A stretch of 64,000 bases of DNA from Polaromonas sp. GTDB taxonomy: Bacteria > Pseudomonadota > Gammaproteobacteria > Burkholderiales > Burkholderiaceae_C. This document shows positions 46,611 to 57,878 of this stretch, in pieces (the first letter of the stretch is position 1; each line of letters begins with the position of its first letter). The stretch lies in NCBI RefSeq assembly GCF_010365105.1, contig NZ_JAAFGZ010000011.1:1-64000 (forward strand), read 5' to 3'. Both the position numbers and the translations under genes were made by a program. The notes beneath the pieces were generated by a model. The model saw only the letters and a list, made by a program, of their open reading frames with translations, was not told where the DNA came from and did not search any database.

Positions 46611-47893
46611 TGGACGCTTTTGTACTGCTGGGCTCATTTCTGGGCCTGATGATCATCGGCATGCCGGTGGCTTACGCCCTGGGGCTGGCTGCCCTGGTGG
46701 GCGCCTGGTGGATTGAAATTCCGCTGGACGCCATCATGATTGCCATTGCCAGCGGGGTAAACAAATTCTCGCTGCTGGCTATTCCATTTTTCGTGCTGGC
46801 CGGCGCCATCATGGCCGAGGGCGGCATGTCCCGGCGGCTGGTGGCTTTTGCCGCTGTGCTGGTGGGCTTTATCCAGGGCGGCCTGGCGCTGGTCAACATT
46901 CTGGCCTCTACCTTCTTTGGTGCGATTTCAGGTTCATCCATGGCCGACACCGCGTCCATTGGCTCGGTGCTGATTCCCGAGATGGAAAAGAAGGGCTATC
47001 CGCGTGACTTCGCCACGGCCGTGACGGTCAGCGGCTCGGTGCAGGCTATCTTGATTCCGCCCAGCCACAACGCCGTGATCTATTCGCTGGCAGCGGGCGG
47101 CGGCGTGTCGATTGCCGCGCTGTTCCTGGCCGGCATCCTGCCGGGGCTGCTGCTGGGCCTGACGCTGGCCACCATGTGCCTGTTCATTGCCAAAAAACGC
47201 AATTTCCCCAAAGGCGAGCGCATTCCCATGCGCCAGGCCATCAAGATTTGCGTCGATGCGCTGTGGGGCCTGATGACCATGGTGATTATTCTGGGCGGCA
47301 TCCTGTCGGGCATCTTCACCGCCACCGAGTCGGCCGCGATTGCCGTGATCTGGGCGTTTTTTGTCACCATGTGCATTTACCGCGACTACAAGTGGAACGA
47401 GTTGCCCAAGCTGGTGCACCGCACAGTCAAGACGCTGTCCATCGTGATGATCCTGATCGGCTTTGCCGCCAGCTTCGGCTACATCATGACCATGATGCAG
47501 ATTCCGCAGCAGATCACCGCATTGTTCACCAGCGTGTCGGACAACAAGTATGTGGTCCTAATGATGATCAACGTGCTGCTGCTGGTATTGGGCACGCTGA
47601 TGGACATGGCGCCGCTGATCCTGATCATGACCCCCATCCTGCTGCCAGTCGTGACCGCCATGGGCGTCGATCCGGTGCATTTCGGCATGATCATGATGGT
47701 CAACCTGGGCATGGGCCTGATCACGCCACCGGTGGGCGGCGTGCTGTTTGTCGGCGCGGCCGTGGCCAAGCTGCCCATCGAAAAGGTAGTCAAGGCGCTG
47801 TATCCCTTCTTTGGCGCGCTGATGCTGGTGCTGCTGGCAGTGACCTATATCCCGGCACTGTCTTTGTGGCTGCCGAACCTGCTGCTGAAATAA
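46610..47893 (+). CDS. dctM: TRAP large permease
   Basis: A 427-residue DctM with about twelve helices. Blocks GAISGSSMADTASIGSVLIPEMEKKGYPRDFATAVTVSG, PPSHNAVIYSLAAGG and GLITPPVGGVLFVGAAVAKLP are diagnostic. It forms the sodium-driven channel for the uronate TRAP system. Followed by a 182-base gap before kdgD that contains an imperfect GC-rich dyad. Confidence 0.9.
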   Translation: MDAFVLLGSFLGLMIIGMPVAYALGLAALVGAWWIEIPLDAIMIAIASGVNKFSLLAIPFFVLAGAIMAEGGMSRRLVAFAAVLVGFIQGGLALVNILASTFFGAISGSSMADTASIGSVLIPEMEKKGYPRDFATAVTVSGSVQAILIPPSHNAVIYSLAAGGGVSIAALFLAGILPGLLLGLTLATMCLFIAKKRNFPKGERIPMRQAIKICVDALWGLMTMVIILGGILSGIFTATESAAIAVIWAFFVTMCIYRDYKWNELPKLVHRTVKTLSIVMILIGFAASFGYIMTMMQIPQQITALFTSVSDNKYVVLMMINVLLLVLGTLMDMAPLILIMTPILLPVVTAMGVDPVHFGMIMMVNLGMGLITPPVGGVLFVGAAVAKLPIEKVVKALYPFFGALMLVLLAVTYIPALSLWLPNLLLK

Positions 47894-47947
47894 ACAGGCA
47901 CTTTTTTAAAGGTGTTTGCCGGCCAAAACACTTTTGTTTTCAAGCCC

Positions 47948-47981
47948 CTCCTGCCGAGCCGCTAGCGGCCAGCCGGAGGAG
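47948..47981. repeat. imperfect GC-rich dyad within the uronate operon
   Basis: CTCCTGCC and GCCGGAGGAG flank a CCGCTAGCGG palindrome. No T run follows, so it is more likely an mRNA-stabilising or attenuating structure between dctM and kdgD than a terminator. Confidence 0.35.
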
Positions 47982-48075
47982 TGCCATCACCACGGCGTGA
48001 AATCCATGACGTGCTTGCCGCTGCTTTTTCTGATTTTCACTCGATCCAACACAAAATTTTCTTGAAGAACCATTC

Positions 48076-48996
48076 ATGAACCCGCAAGACCTTAAAACCA
48101 TCGTCAGCTCCGGCCTCCTGTCTTTCCCCGTCACCGACTTTGACGCGCAGGGCGACTTCAATCCCAAGGGCTATGCCGGGCGTCTGGAATGGCTGGCACC
48201 TTATGGCGCCAGCGCGCTGTTTGCCGCTGGCGGCACCGGCGAATTCTTCTCGCTCACCGGCGACGAGTACCCGGCCATCATCAAGACGGCGGTCGATACC
48301 TGCCGTGGCAAGGTGCCCATCATCGCCGGCGTTGGCGGCCCGACCCGTTTTGCCATGGCCTGCGCACAGGAAGCCGAGCGCCTGGGCGCCCACGGCATCC
48401 TGCTGCTGCCGCATTACCTGATGGAAGCTTGCCAGGAAGGGTTGATTGCCCATGTCGAGGCGGTCTGCAAGAGCGTGAAGTTCGGCGTGATCGTCTACAA
48501 CCGCAACGTCTGCAAACTCACTGCCGACTCGCTGGCCATTCTGGCCATTCTGGCCGACCGCTGCCCGAACCTGATCGGCTTCAAGGACGGGGTGGGCAAC
48601 ATCGAAACCATGTCCTCCATCTTCCTGAAGATGGGCGACCGCTTCTCGTACCTGGGCGGCCTGCCCACGGCCGAGGTCTATGCCGCTGCCTACAAGGCGC
48701 TGGGCACGCCGGTGTATTCATCGGCGGTGTTCAACTTCATCCCTAAAACCGCCATGGATTTCTACCATGCCGTGGCGCGTGACGACATGGCGACCCAGCA
48801 TCGCCTGCTCAAGGACTTCTTCATGCCGTACCTGGCCATTCGCAACAAGAATCCAGGCTACGCCGTCAGCATCGTCAAGGCCGGCGCCACCCTTGTCGGC
48901 CACAGCGCCGGCCCGGTGCGTCCGCCCCTGATCGACCTCAAGCCCGCCGAGATGGAAGAGCTGGCCGCACTGATCAAGACGCTCGGCCCGCAGTAA
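48076..48996 (+). CDS. kdgD: 5-dehydro-4-deoxyglucarate dehydratase
   Basis: A 306-residue DapA-superfamily lyase (EC 4.2.1.41) converting 5-keto-4-deoxyglucarate to 2,5-dioxopentanoate (ketoglutarate semialdehyde) with loss of water and CO2. [16 protein letters not shown] opens the barrel; [15 protein letters not shown] is the carboxylate-binding loop; VIVYNRN supplies the tyrosine; [11 protein letters not shown] holds the Schiff-base lysine; the C-terminal VRPPLIDL is typical of KdgD. It feeds the aldehyde dehydrogenase two genes on. Confidence 0.92.
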   Translation: MNPQDLKTIVSSGLLSFPVTDFDAQGDFNPKGYAGRLEWLAPYGASALFAAGGTGEFFSLTGDEYPAIIKTAVDTCRGKVPIIAGVGGPTRFAMACAQEAERLGAHGILLLPHYLMEACQEGLIAHVEAVCKSVKFGVIVYNRNVCKLTADSLAILAILADRCPNLIGFKDGVGNIETMSSIFLKMGDRFSYLGGLPTAEVYAAAYKALGTPVYSSAVFNFIPKTAMDFYHAVARDDMATQHRLLKDFFMPYLAIRNKNPGYAVSIVKAGATLVGHSAGPVRPPLIDLKPAEMEELAALIKTLGPQ

Positions 48997-49018
48997 TCAA
49001 TCCACCGGAGCCTTTCGC

Positions 49019-50617
49019 ATGACCGCATTGCCCAGCTCGCAAGCCCGTTACATCCTCATGCACGAGGCCGACAACGTGGCCATCGTCGTGAATGACGGCG
49101 GCCTGCCTGCAGGCACCGTTTTTGCCAGCGGACTGACCTTGCGCGACAAGGTGCCGCAAGGCCACAAGGTCGCGTTGGTCGATCTGCCGCAGGGCGGCAT
49201 CGTGCGGCGCTACAACGTGCCCATCGGCTATGCCGTCAAAGACATCCCGGCCGGCAGCTGGGTGCATGAGCGCCTGCTGGACATGCCCGACGCGCGCGGG
49301 CTGGACAACCTGCCCATCGCCACGGTAAAGCCCGAGCCCATGCCGCCGCTGGAGGGCTACACCTTCGAGGGCTACCGCAATGCCGACGGCTCGGTGGGCA
49401 GCCGCAACATCCTGGCCATCACCACCACGGTGCAGTGCGTGGCCGGCGTGGTCGAGTTTGCCGTCAAGCGCATCAAAAACGAGTTGCTGCCGCGTTTTCC
49501 GAATGTCGATGACGTGGTGGGACTGGAGCACAGCTACGGCTGCGGCGTGGCAATTGACGCGCCCGACGCCATCATCCCGATCCGAACGCTGCGCAACATC
49601 ACGCTGAACCCGAACTTTGGCGGCGAGGTCATGGTGGTTAGCCTGGGCTGCGAAAAATTGCAGCCCGAGCGCCTGCTGCCGCCCGGCACCATTCCCATCG
49701 TGGATGAGCGCAATGTGGCCGACGTCGGCATGACGGCAGAGCCGCCACTCGATGTGGTCTGCCTGCAGTCCGAACACCATGTCGGCTTCATGTCGATGAT
49801 CGACTCGATCATGGGCGCGGCCGAGTTGCACCTGGAAAGGCTTGATGCGCGCCGGCGCGAAACCGTTCCGGCCAGTGAACTGGTGGTCGGCGTGCAGTGC
49901 GGCGGCAGCGATGCGTTTTCCGGCGTCACGGCCAATCCGGCGGTGGGTTTCTGCACCGATCTGCTGGTGCGTGCCGGCGCCACGGTGATGTTTTCCGAAA
50001 CCACCGAAGTGCGCGACGGCATCGATCAGCTGACATCGCGCGCCAGCACGCCGGAAGTGGCGCAGGCGATGATCCGCGAAATGGCCTGGTACGACGCCTA
50101 CCTCGAAAAAGGCAAGGTGGACCGCAGCGCCAACACCACGCCGGGCAACAAGAAGGGTGGCCTGTCCAATATTGTCGAAAAAGCCATGGGCTCCATCGTC
50201 AAGTCGGGCACCTCGCCGATCAGCGGCGTGCTGTCGCCGGGCGAGAAAGTCCAGCAAAAAGGCCTGAAGGGATTGGTCTATGCCGCCACGCCGGCCAGCG
50301 ACTTCATCTGCGGCACGCTGCAACTGGCCGCCGGCATCAACCTGCATGTCTTCACCACCGGACGCGGCACGCCTTACGGCCTGGCCGAAGTGCCGGTGAT
50401 CAAGGTGGCGACCCGCACCGACCTGGCGCGCCGCTGGCACGACCTGATGGACATCAACGCCGGCCGCATCGCCGACGGCGACGCGACGATCGAGGACGTG
50501 GGCCGCGAGCTGTTCCAGTTCATGCTCGATGTGGCCAGCGGGCGCAAGAAAACCTGGGCCGAACACTGGAAGCTGCACAACGCGCTGGTGCTGTTCAACC
50601 CTGCGCCGGTGACCTGA
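49019..50617 (+). CDS. garD: galactarate dehydratase
   Basis: A 532-residue GarD/UxaA-family dehydratase (EC 4.2.1.42): galactarate to 5-keto-4-deoxyglucarate. The N-terminal SAF-type domain (about 1-95) is followed by the dehydratase domain with [54 protein letters not shown] and the C-terminal [19 protein letters not shown]. Only this aldarate dehydratase is seen in the operon; no glucarate dehydratase of the enolase family is present, which points to galacturonate as the main substrate. Confidence 0.92.
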   Translation: MTALPSSQARYILMHEADNVAIVVNDGGLPAGTVFASGLTLRDKVPQGHKVALVDLPQGGIVRRYNVPIGYAVKDIPAGSWVHERLLDMPDARGLDNLPIATVKPEPMPPLEGYTFEGYRNADGSVGSRNILAITTTVQCVAGVVEFAVKRIKNELLPRFPNVDDVVGLEHSYGCGVAIDAPDAIIPIRTLRNITLNPNFGGEVMVVSLGCEKLQPERLLPPGTIPIVDERNVADVGMTAEPPLDVVCLQSEHHVGFMSMIDSIMGAAELHLERLDARRRETVPASELVVGVQCGGSDAFSGVTANPAVGFCTDLLVRAGATVMFSETTEVRDGIDQLTSRASTPEVAQAMIREMAWYDAYLEKGKVDRSANTTPGNKKGGLSNIVEKAMGSIVKSGTSPISGVLSPGEKVQQKGLKGLVYAATPASDFICGTLQLAAGINLHVFTTGRGTPYGLAEVPVIKVATRTDLARRWHDLMDINAGRIADGDATIEDVGRELFQFMLDVASGRKKTWAEHWKLHNALVLFNPAPVT

Positions 50618-50668
50618 TGGTCTTATGGCATGAACGACTACCGAACAACGATTTTTAAAGGATAAAAA

Positions 50669-52108
50669 ATGACCCAACAACACGATAACCTGATCGGCGG
50701 CGAATGGATCGCTGGCACCGGCTACACGCCCAATATCAATCCGTCCAACCTGTCAGATGTGATCGGCGACTACACCCAGGCCAGCGCCGGGCAACTGGAC
50801 GCCGCCGTGCAGGCCGCCCGCGCTGCCTTTCCGGCCTGGTCCATCTCCAGCATCCAGGCCCGCGCCGATGCGCTCGACAAGATCGGCACCGAAATCCTGG
50901 CGCGCCGTGAAGAACTGGGCACCTTGCTGGCACGTGAAGAAGGCAAGACCAAGGCGGAAGGCATTGGCGAGGCTGCCAGGGCCGGCAATATCTTCAAGTT
51001 TTTTGCCGGTGAATGCCTGCGCCTGACCGGCGAGGTCGTCACTTCGGTGCGTCCCGGCATTGGCGTGGAAATCACCCGCGAGCCGGTCGGTGTGGTCGGC
51101 ATCATCACGCCATGGAATTTCCCGATTGCCATTCCGGCCTGGAAGATTGCCCCGGCGCTGGCCTACGGCAACTGCGTGGTGATGAAACCCGCTGACCTGG
51201 TTCCCGGCTGTGCCTGGGCACTGGCCGAAATCATCAGTCGCAGCGGCATTCCGGCCGGCGTGTTCAACCTGGTCATGGGCCGGGGCAGCGTGATTGGCGA
51301 CCCGCTGGTCAACCACAGCGGCGTGGACGCCATCAGCTTTACCGGCTCGCAGGGTGTGGGCGCTCGCATTGCCCAGCAATGCGCGGTCAACCTGAAAAAA
51401 GTCCAGCTGGAAATGGGCGGCAAGAATCCGCAGGTCATTCTGGACGATGCCGACCTGGCGCAGGCCGTCGAGCTCAGCGTGCAAAGCGCGTTCTTCTCGA
51501 CCGGCCAGCGCTGCACCGCGTCAAGCCGCCTGATCGTGACCGAAGGCATCTACCCGAAATTCGTCGAGGCGATGAAGGCGCGCATGGCCACGCTCAAGGT
51601 CGGCGATGCGCTGGCCGCCGGCATCGACATCGGCCCGGTGTCGTCGCTGTCGCAACTGGAGCAGGACTTGTCGTATGTCGATATCGGCCAGAAGGAAGGC
51701 GCGGTGCTGCTGGCCGGTGGCGAGCGCCTGAAGCTGTCAACCGATGGCTTTTTCATGGCCCCGGCGCTGCTGACCGACACCACCGCCGACATGCGCATCA
51801 ACCGCGAGGAAGTGTTCGGCCCGGTGGCCAGCATCATCCGCGTGAAGGCTTACGAAGAAGCGCTGTTTGAAGCCAACAACACGCCGTTCGGCCTGGCTGC
51901 CGGTGTAGCCACCACCAGCCTGAAATACGCGACGCATTTCAAGCGCCACAGCCAGGCCGGCATGGTCATGGTCAACCTGCCAACCGCCGGGGTTGACTAC
52001 CACGTGCCGTTTGGCGGCCGCAAGGGTTCGAGCTACGGCCCGCGCGAGCAGGGTCGTTATGCGCAGGAGTTCTACACCGTCGTCAAGACCGCCTACACGC
52101 TGGCGTGA
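50669..52108 (+). CDS. 2,5-dioxovalerate (ketoglutarate semialdehyde) dehydrogenase
   Basis: A 479-residue NAD(P)+ aldehyde dehydrogenase. Catalytic residues: Asn in ITPWNFPIAIPAWKIAPAL, Glu in LEMGGKNPQVIL and Cys in STGQRCTASSRL; the oligomerisation tail has FGGRKGSSYGPREQGRYA. It should oxidise the KdgD product to 2-oxoglutarate (EC 1.2.1.26). Ribosome site AAAGGA eight bases upstream. The substrate comes from operon context; related enzymes use succinate semialdehyde. Confidence 0.88.
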   Translation: MTQQHDNLIGGEWIAGTGYTPNINPSNLSDVIGDYTQASAGQLDAAVQAARAAFPAWSISSIQARADALDKIGTEILARREELGTLLAREEGKTKAEGIGEAARAGNIFKFFAGECLRLTGEVVTSVRPGIGVEITREPVGVVGIITPWNFPIAIPAWKIAPALAYGNCVVMKPADLVPGCAWALAEIISRSGIPAGVFNLVMGRGSVIGDPLVNHSGVDAISFTGSQGVGARIAQQCAVNLKKVQLEMGGKNPQVILDDADLAQAVELSVQSAFFSTGQRCTASSRLIVTEGIYPKFVEAMKARMATLKVGDALAAGIDIGPVSSLSQLEQDLSYVDIGQKEGAVLLAGGERLKLSTDGFFMAPALLTDTTADMRINREEVFGPVASIIRVKAYEEALFEANNTPFGLAAGVATTSLKYATHFKRHSQAGMVMVNLPTAGVDYHVPFGGRKGSSYGPREQGRYAQEFYTVVKTAYTLA

Positions 52109-52170
52109 ATCTTTGGTGCCGCATGAAAGCTGCCCCGCCTCAAGGCGATGCACCGGCAAGGCATGTTCTT

Positions 52171-52227
52171 GCTATTTAATTCATAGCTGCTTTCGCCCGC
52201 CAGATATGCGGAAAAGGCATATTTGGC
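52171..52227 (+). repeat. dispersed repeat within the uronate operon
   Basis: GCTAT-N8-TAGCTG-N18-GCGGAA, then AAGGCATATTTGGC. Lies in the 227-base gap between the aldehyde dehydrogenase and garL; nothing else is recognised there. Confidence 0.75.
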
Positions 52228-52335
52228 AATGGAAAGCAGTCTGTGGACCCCTCCGGGGCGCTGCGCAAGCAGTCCCTTTTTATTTGTCAACAGCCAGGCC
52301 ATTGCATAGCGGCCAGCGGCAACAGGAGAAATTCC

Positions 52336-53118
52336 ATGACACAGTCAAGCCCTTACCAGAGTTTTCCCAACAGCCTCAAGCGTGATTTGCTGGCCGGCAA
52401 AAAGCTGATCGGCTGCTGGTCGTCACTGTCCAATGCCATCACCACCGAAGTACTGGGCGTGGCCGGATTCGACTGGATATTGCTCGACGGCGAGCATTCG
52501 CCCAACGACGTGACCACTTTCATTCCGCAGCTGATGGCGCTGAAAGACAGTGCGAGTGCGCCGGTCGTGCGGCCCACCTGCAACGACGCGGTGGAAATCA
52601 AGCGCCTGCTGGACGCGGGTTTCTACAACTTCCTGATTCCGTTTGTCGAAAGTGCTGACGATGCGCGGCGCGCAGTGGCCGCCACGCGTTACCCGCCGCA
52701 AGGCATTCGCGGTGTGTCGGTGTCGCAGCGCAGCAACCGCTACGGCACCGTGCCAGACTACTTCAAGTCGGTGAACGAGCACATCTGCGTGATGGTGCAA
52801 ATCGAAAGCCATGCCGGCGTGGCGGCGGCGCGCGAGATTGCCGCCATCGACGGCGTAGACTGCATTTTTGTCGGTCCGTCCGACCTGGCCGCCGGCATGG
52901 GCCACCTGGGCAATTCCGGACATCCCGACGTGCAGGCTGTGATTGCCGCCGTGTTCGCCGACGCCAAGGCCTGTGGCAAACCGGCCGGCATTCTGGCGCC
53001 GGTCGAGGCCGATGCACGCCGCTACATGGCGATGGGCGCGACCTTTGTCGGCGTTGGCAGCGACCTGGGCGCGTTCCGCTCGGCCACGCAGGCCTTGTGC
53101 GACCGCTACCGCAACTGA
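52336..53118 (+). CDS. garL: 2-dehydro-3-deoxyglucarate aldolase
   Basis: A 260-residue HpcH/HpaI class II aldolase (EC 4.1.2.20) splitting 5-keto-4-deoxyglucarate into pyruvate and tartronate semialdehyde. Visible: [33 protein letters not shown], the metal ligands in VQIESHAG (Glu) and [12 protein letters not shown] (Asp), and [19 protein letters not shown] precedes the ATG at 52336; the frame upstream lacks family sequence. It offers a second fate for the intermediate also used by KdgD. Confidence 0.92.
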   Translation: MTQSSPYQSFPNSLKRDLLAGKKLIGCWSSLSNAITTEVLGVAGFDWILLDGEHSPNDVTTFIPQLMALKDSASAPVVRPTCNDAVEIKRLLDAGFYNFLIPFVESADDARRAVAATRYPPQGIRGVSVSQRSNRYGTVPDYFKSVNEHICVMVQIESHAGVAAAREIAAIDGVDCIFVGPSDLAAGMGHLGNSGHPDVQAVIAAVFADAKACGKPAGILAPVEADARRYMAMGATFVGVGSDLGAFRSATQALCDRYRN

Positions 53119-53158
53119 TTTCGCGATACTTATTATTTCTTTTTGACTGGAGCCAACA

Positions 53159-54040
53159 ATGAGCAAACTTGGATTTATCGGCCTCGGCATCATGGGCGCG
53201 CCCATGGCCGCCCACCTGATCGCCGCTGGACACGAAGTTTTCCTGCATACCCGCAGCAAAGTGCCTGCCGAACTGCTGACCGGCCAGGCCAGCGCCTGCG
53301 CTTCAGCCCAGGAAGTGGCGCAAAAAGCCGACATCATCTTTTTGATGCTGCCCGACACCCCCGATGTGGCCAAGGTGCTGTTTGGTGACGACGGCGTGGC
53401 CAGCGGCTTGAGCCAGGGCAAGACGGTGGTGGACATGAGCTCCATCTCGCCGATGGACACCAAGGAATTCGCTGAAAAAATCAATGCGCTGGGCTGCGAC
53501 TACCTCGACGCGCCAGTGTCGGGCGGCGAAGTCGGCGCCAAGGCCGGCAGCCTGACCATCATGATCGGCGGCCCCGAGGCGGCGTTTGAACTCGTCAGGC
53601 CGCTGTTCGAACTGATGGGCAAGAACATCACGCTGGTTGGCGGCAACGGCGACGGCCAGACCTGCAAGGTCGCCAACCAGATCATCGTGGCGCTGAACAT
53701 CGCCGCCGTCGGCGAAGCCCTGCTGTTCGCCAGCAAGGCCGGCGCCGACCCGGCCAAAGTGCGCCAGGCGCTGATGGGCGGCTTTGCCGCGTCGCGCATC
53801 CTGGAAGTGCATGGCGAACGCATGATCAAGCGCACCTTCAACCCCGGCTTTCGCATCGGCCTGCACCAGAAGGACTTGAGCCTGGCGCTGGCCGGTGCCC
53901 GGACGCTGGGCGTGGCGCTGCCGCAGACTGCCGGCGCGGCGCAGCTGATGCAGGTCTGCGCTGCCAACGGCATGCAGGACCTGGACCATTCCGCGCTGGT
54001 GCGCAGCCTGGAAATCATGGCCAACCACACCGTCGCCTGA
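53159..54040 (+). CDS. garR: tartronate semialdehyde reductase
   Basis: A 293-residue beta-hydroxyacid dehydrogenase (EC 1.1.1.60) reducing the GarL product to D-glycerate. NAD(P) loop LGFIGLGIMGAPMAAHLI, substrate loop YLDAPVSGGEVGAKAGSLTIM, catalytic lysine in GDGQTCKVANQIIV, and C-terminal GFRIGLHQKDLSLAL. Forty bases after garL with its own GGAG; the pair forms the pyruvate/glycerate branch. Confidence 0.93.
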   Translation: MSKLGFIGLGIMGAPMAAHLIAAGHEVFLHTRSKVPAELLTGQASACASAQEVAQKADIIFLMLPDTPDVAKVLFGDDGVASGLSQGKTVVDMSSISPMDTKEFAEKINALGCDYLDAPVSGGEVGAKAGSLTIMIGGPEAAFELVRPLFELMGKNITLVGGNGDGQTCKVANQIIVALNIAAVGEALLFASKAGADPAKVRQALMGGFAASRILEVHGERMIKRTFNPGFRIGLHQKDLSLALAGARTLGVALPQTAGAAQLMQVCAANGMQDLDHSALVRSLEIMANHTVA

Positions 54041-54130
54041 GCACGTCAGGCAAACGGTTTCCGAACCCCTTCAGGGCTGCGGCCTTGAGGGCGGGCAACC
54101 CGGGCATCCATTCAATGCAGGAGACAAACC

Positions 54131-55099
54131 ATGTCCATCAACCGTCGTGATCTCGTGGGGGCCACGCTGGCCCTCGGTCTGGGCGCTGCCAGCGCGCAGT
54201 CGCCCAACTGGCCAGCCAAGCCGATCCGCATCGTGGTGCCGTACCCGCCGGGCGGCTCGTCCGACATCATTGCCCGGTCGATTGCCCAGCCGCTGTCGGA
54301 AGCGCTGAAGCAGTCCGTCATTGTCGAAAACAAGGCCGGCGCCAATGGCAACCTGGGTGCGGACTACGTCGCCAAGTCGGCACCCGACGGCTACACGCTG
54401 CTGCTGTGCGACACCGGGGCGCTGGCCATCAGCCCGTCGGTGTACACCAAGCTGCCGTTTGATCCGGCCCGGGACCTGCGCGGCGTGACCATGCTGGCCT
54501 ATTCGCCGCACCTGCTGGTGGTGCATCCGTCGGTGCCGGCCAGCAACCTGAAGGAACTGGTCGCGCTGTCGAAAAAAACCGAGCTGAACTTTGCCGTCAC
54601 CGCCATGGGCAGTGCGCCGCACCTGGCCGGCGTGGCGGTCGAGCGCGCCAGCGGCGCCAAATGGCAGTACATCCCGTACAAGGGCGGCTCGCAGGCGATC
54701 ACCGACACGATGGCCGGGCAAACTCAGATTCTCATGAATGGCATGCTGGCGACCCTGCCGTTTGTGCAGAGCGGCAAGCTCAAGATCCTCGGCGTTTCCA
54801 AAGGCAGCCGCATGCCGCTGATTGGCGACGTGCCGACGCTGGCCGAACAAGGGTTGGCCGGGTTCGAGTCCGGCACCTGGCAGGGCATGCTGGTGGCCAA
54901 CGGCACGCCACCCGCCATCCTGAACCGCCTCAACAGCGAGCTGATCAAGGTCATCCGCCAGCCTGACATTCGCGCCAAGCTGGCCGGGCAGGGCGCCGAG
55001 GTGGTCACGATGACGCCAGCGCAGCAGGATGGTTTCTTCAATCAGGAAAAAGTCCGATGGGCCAAGGTTGTGGAGCAGGCCAGCATCAAGCTGGATTGA
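54131..55099 (+). CDS. orphan Bug/TctC-family solute receptor
   Basis: A 322-residue periplasmic receptor of the tripartite tricarboxylate transporter type. The N-terminus (NRRDLVGATLALGLGAASAQ) has a twin-arginine-like pair and a short hydrophobic core. WPAKPIRIVVPYPPGGSSDIIARSIAQPLSE is the family's ligand-carboxylate loop. No tctA or tctB membrane genes are near, so it must share a permease or act as a sensor. Ninety bases after garR, it is probably the last gene of the uronate operon. Confidence 0.85.
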   Translation: MSINRRDLVGATLALGLGAASAQSPNWPAKPIRIVVPYPPGGSSDIIARSIAQPLSEALKQSVIVENKAGANGNLGADYVAKSAPDGYTLLLCDTGALAISPSVYTKLPFDPARDLRGVTMLAYSPHLLVVHPSVPASNLKELVALSKKTELNFAVTAMGSAPHLAGVAVERASGAKWQYIPYKGGSQAITDTMAGQTQILMNGMLATLPFVQSGKLKILGVSKGSRMPLIGDVPTLAEQGLAGFESGTWQGMLVANGTPPAILNRLNSELIKVIRQPDIRAKLAGQGAEVVTMTPAQQDGFFNQEKVRWAKVVEQASIKLD

Positions 55100-55158
55100 A
55101 CATGATCATGATTTGATGGAGCGCATCCGTTCTGGCGCGCGAACGACTTTTCAGCATC

Positions 55159-55212
55159 AAACAAGCCTTTTGCGCACACCTGGACTGCACAGACAGCTAT
55201 TCATTCAATAGC
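55159..55212 (-). repeat. dispersed repeat, reverse copy
   Basis: Minus-strand GCTAT-N8-TAGCTG-N18-GCGCAA then AAGGCTTG. Lies between the Bug receptor gene and the shared terminator. Confidence 0.8.
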
Positions 55213-55231
55213 AAAAATTCGTGCCCATGAA

Positions 55232-55267
55232 AAAAGCCAGCGCCTTTTTCAGGGCGCTGGCTTTTTA
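55232..55267. terminator. bidirectional terminator between uronate operon and rpoD
   Basis: Stem AAAAAGCCAGCGCC (55232-55245) / GGCGCTGGCTTTTT (55254-55267), eight-base loop, A and T runs on both sides. It ends both convergent transcripts. Confidence 0.93.
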
Positions 55268-55281
55268 TCGTGATCCGACGT

Positions 55282-57486
<2,205 letters not shown>

Positions 57487-57878
57487 ATCGGTCTCGCAGA
57501 ATTCAAGAAACTTTTGCCCGGCGGGGCAGGTTCAACACGGGCTTGGAATGGATATGGCGGTTTTTCCAGGTTTTTCAACCTTTTAACCGGGCACATCATC
57601 GGCGCGCTGGTTTCCCGACCACAGTCAGGACACCGAAGACAAAAAAAATCAGGATTCAAAAGGGATGCGGTAAAAAATCAAGACAGCTTGTGCCATGGCA
57701 CAGAAAATCTCAAAATTTTGGCAAGCTGGTTGGGCGAACATTTGGAATGCAGTCCTTGCGGTGCGTTGGCCGTCTCCTGTGGAGTTTCCCTTGGGTTAAA
57801 GGGGGCCGGTGCCGGAGGTGCTGCTGTCGCGCTTGCTGAAAATCGGATTATACCCTGAATTTTGAATTAATCCAGTGT
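57487..57878 (-). promoter_or_regulatory. dnaG-rpoD intergenic region with a candidate promoter
   Basis: 392 bases without a recognisable gene. On the minus strand a perfect TATAAT lies at 57847-57852, with TGGATT (57869-57874) 16 bases ahead as a weak -35. This would give rpoD an untranslated leader of about 350 bases. An AT-rich stretch with several short dyads (for example GGTTGAAAAACC) follows; I see no clear riboswitch or small RNA. Confidence 0.45.

Noticed and set aside
48974..50683. A 569-codon frame antisense to garD
   Set aside because: Shadow of a conserved dehydratase with typical antisense composition.
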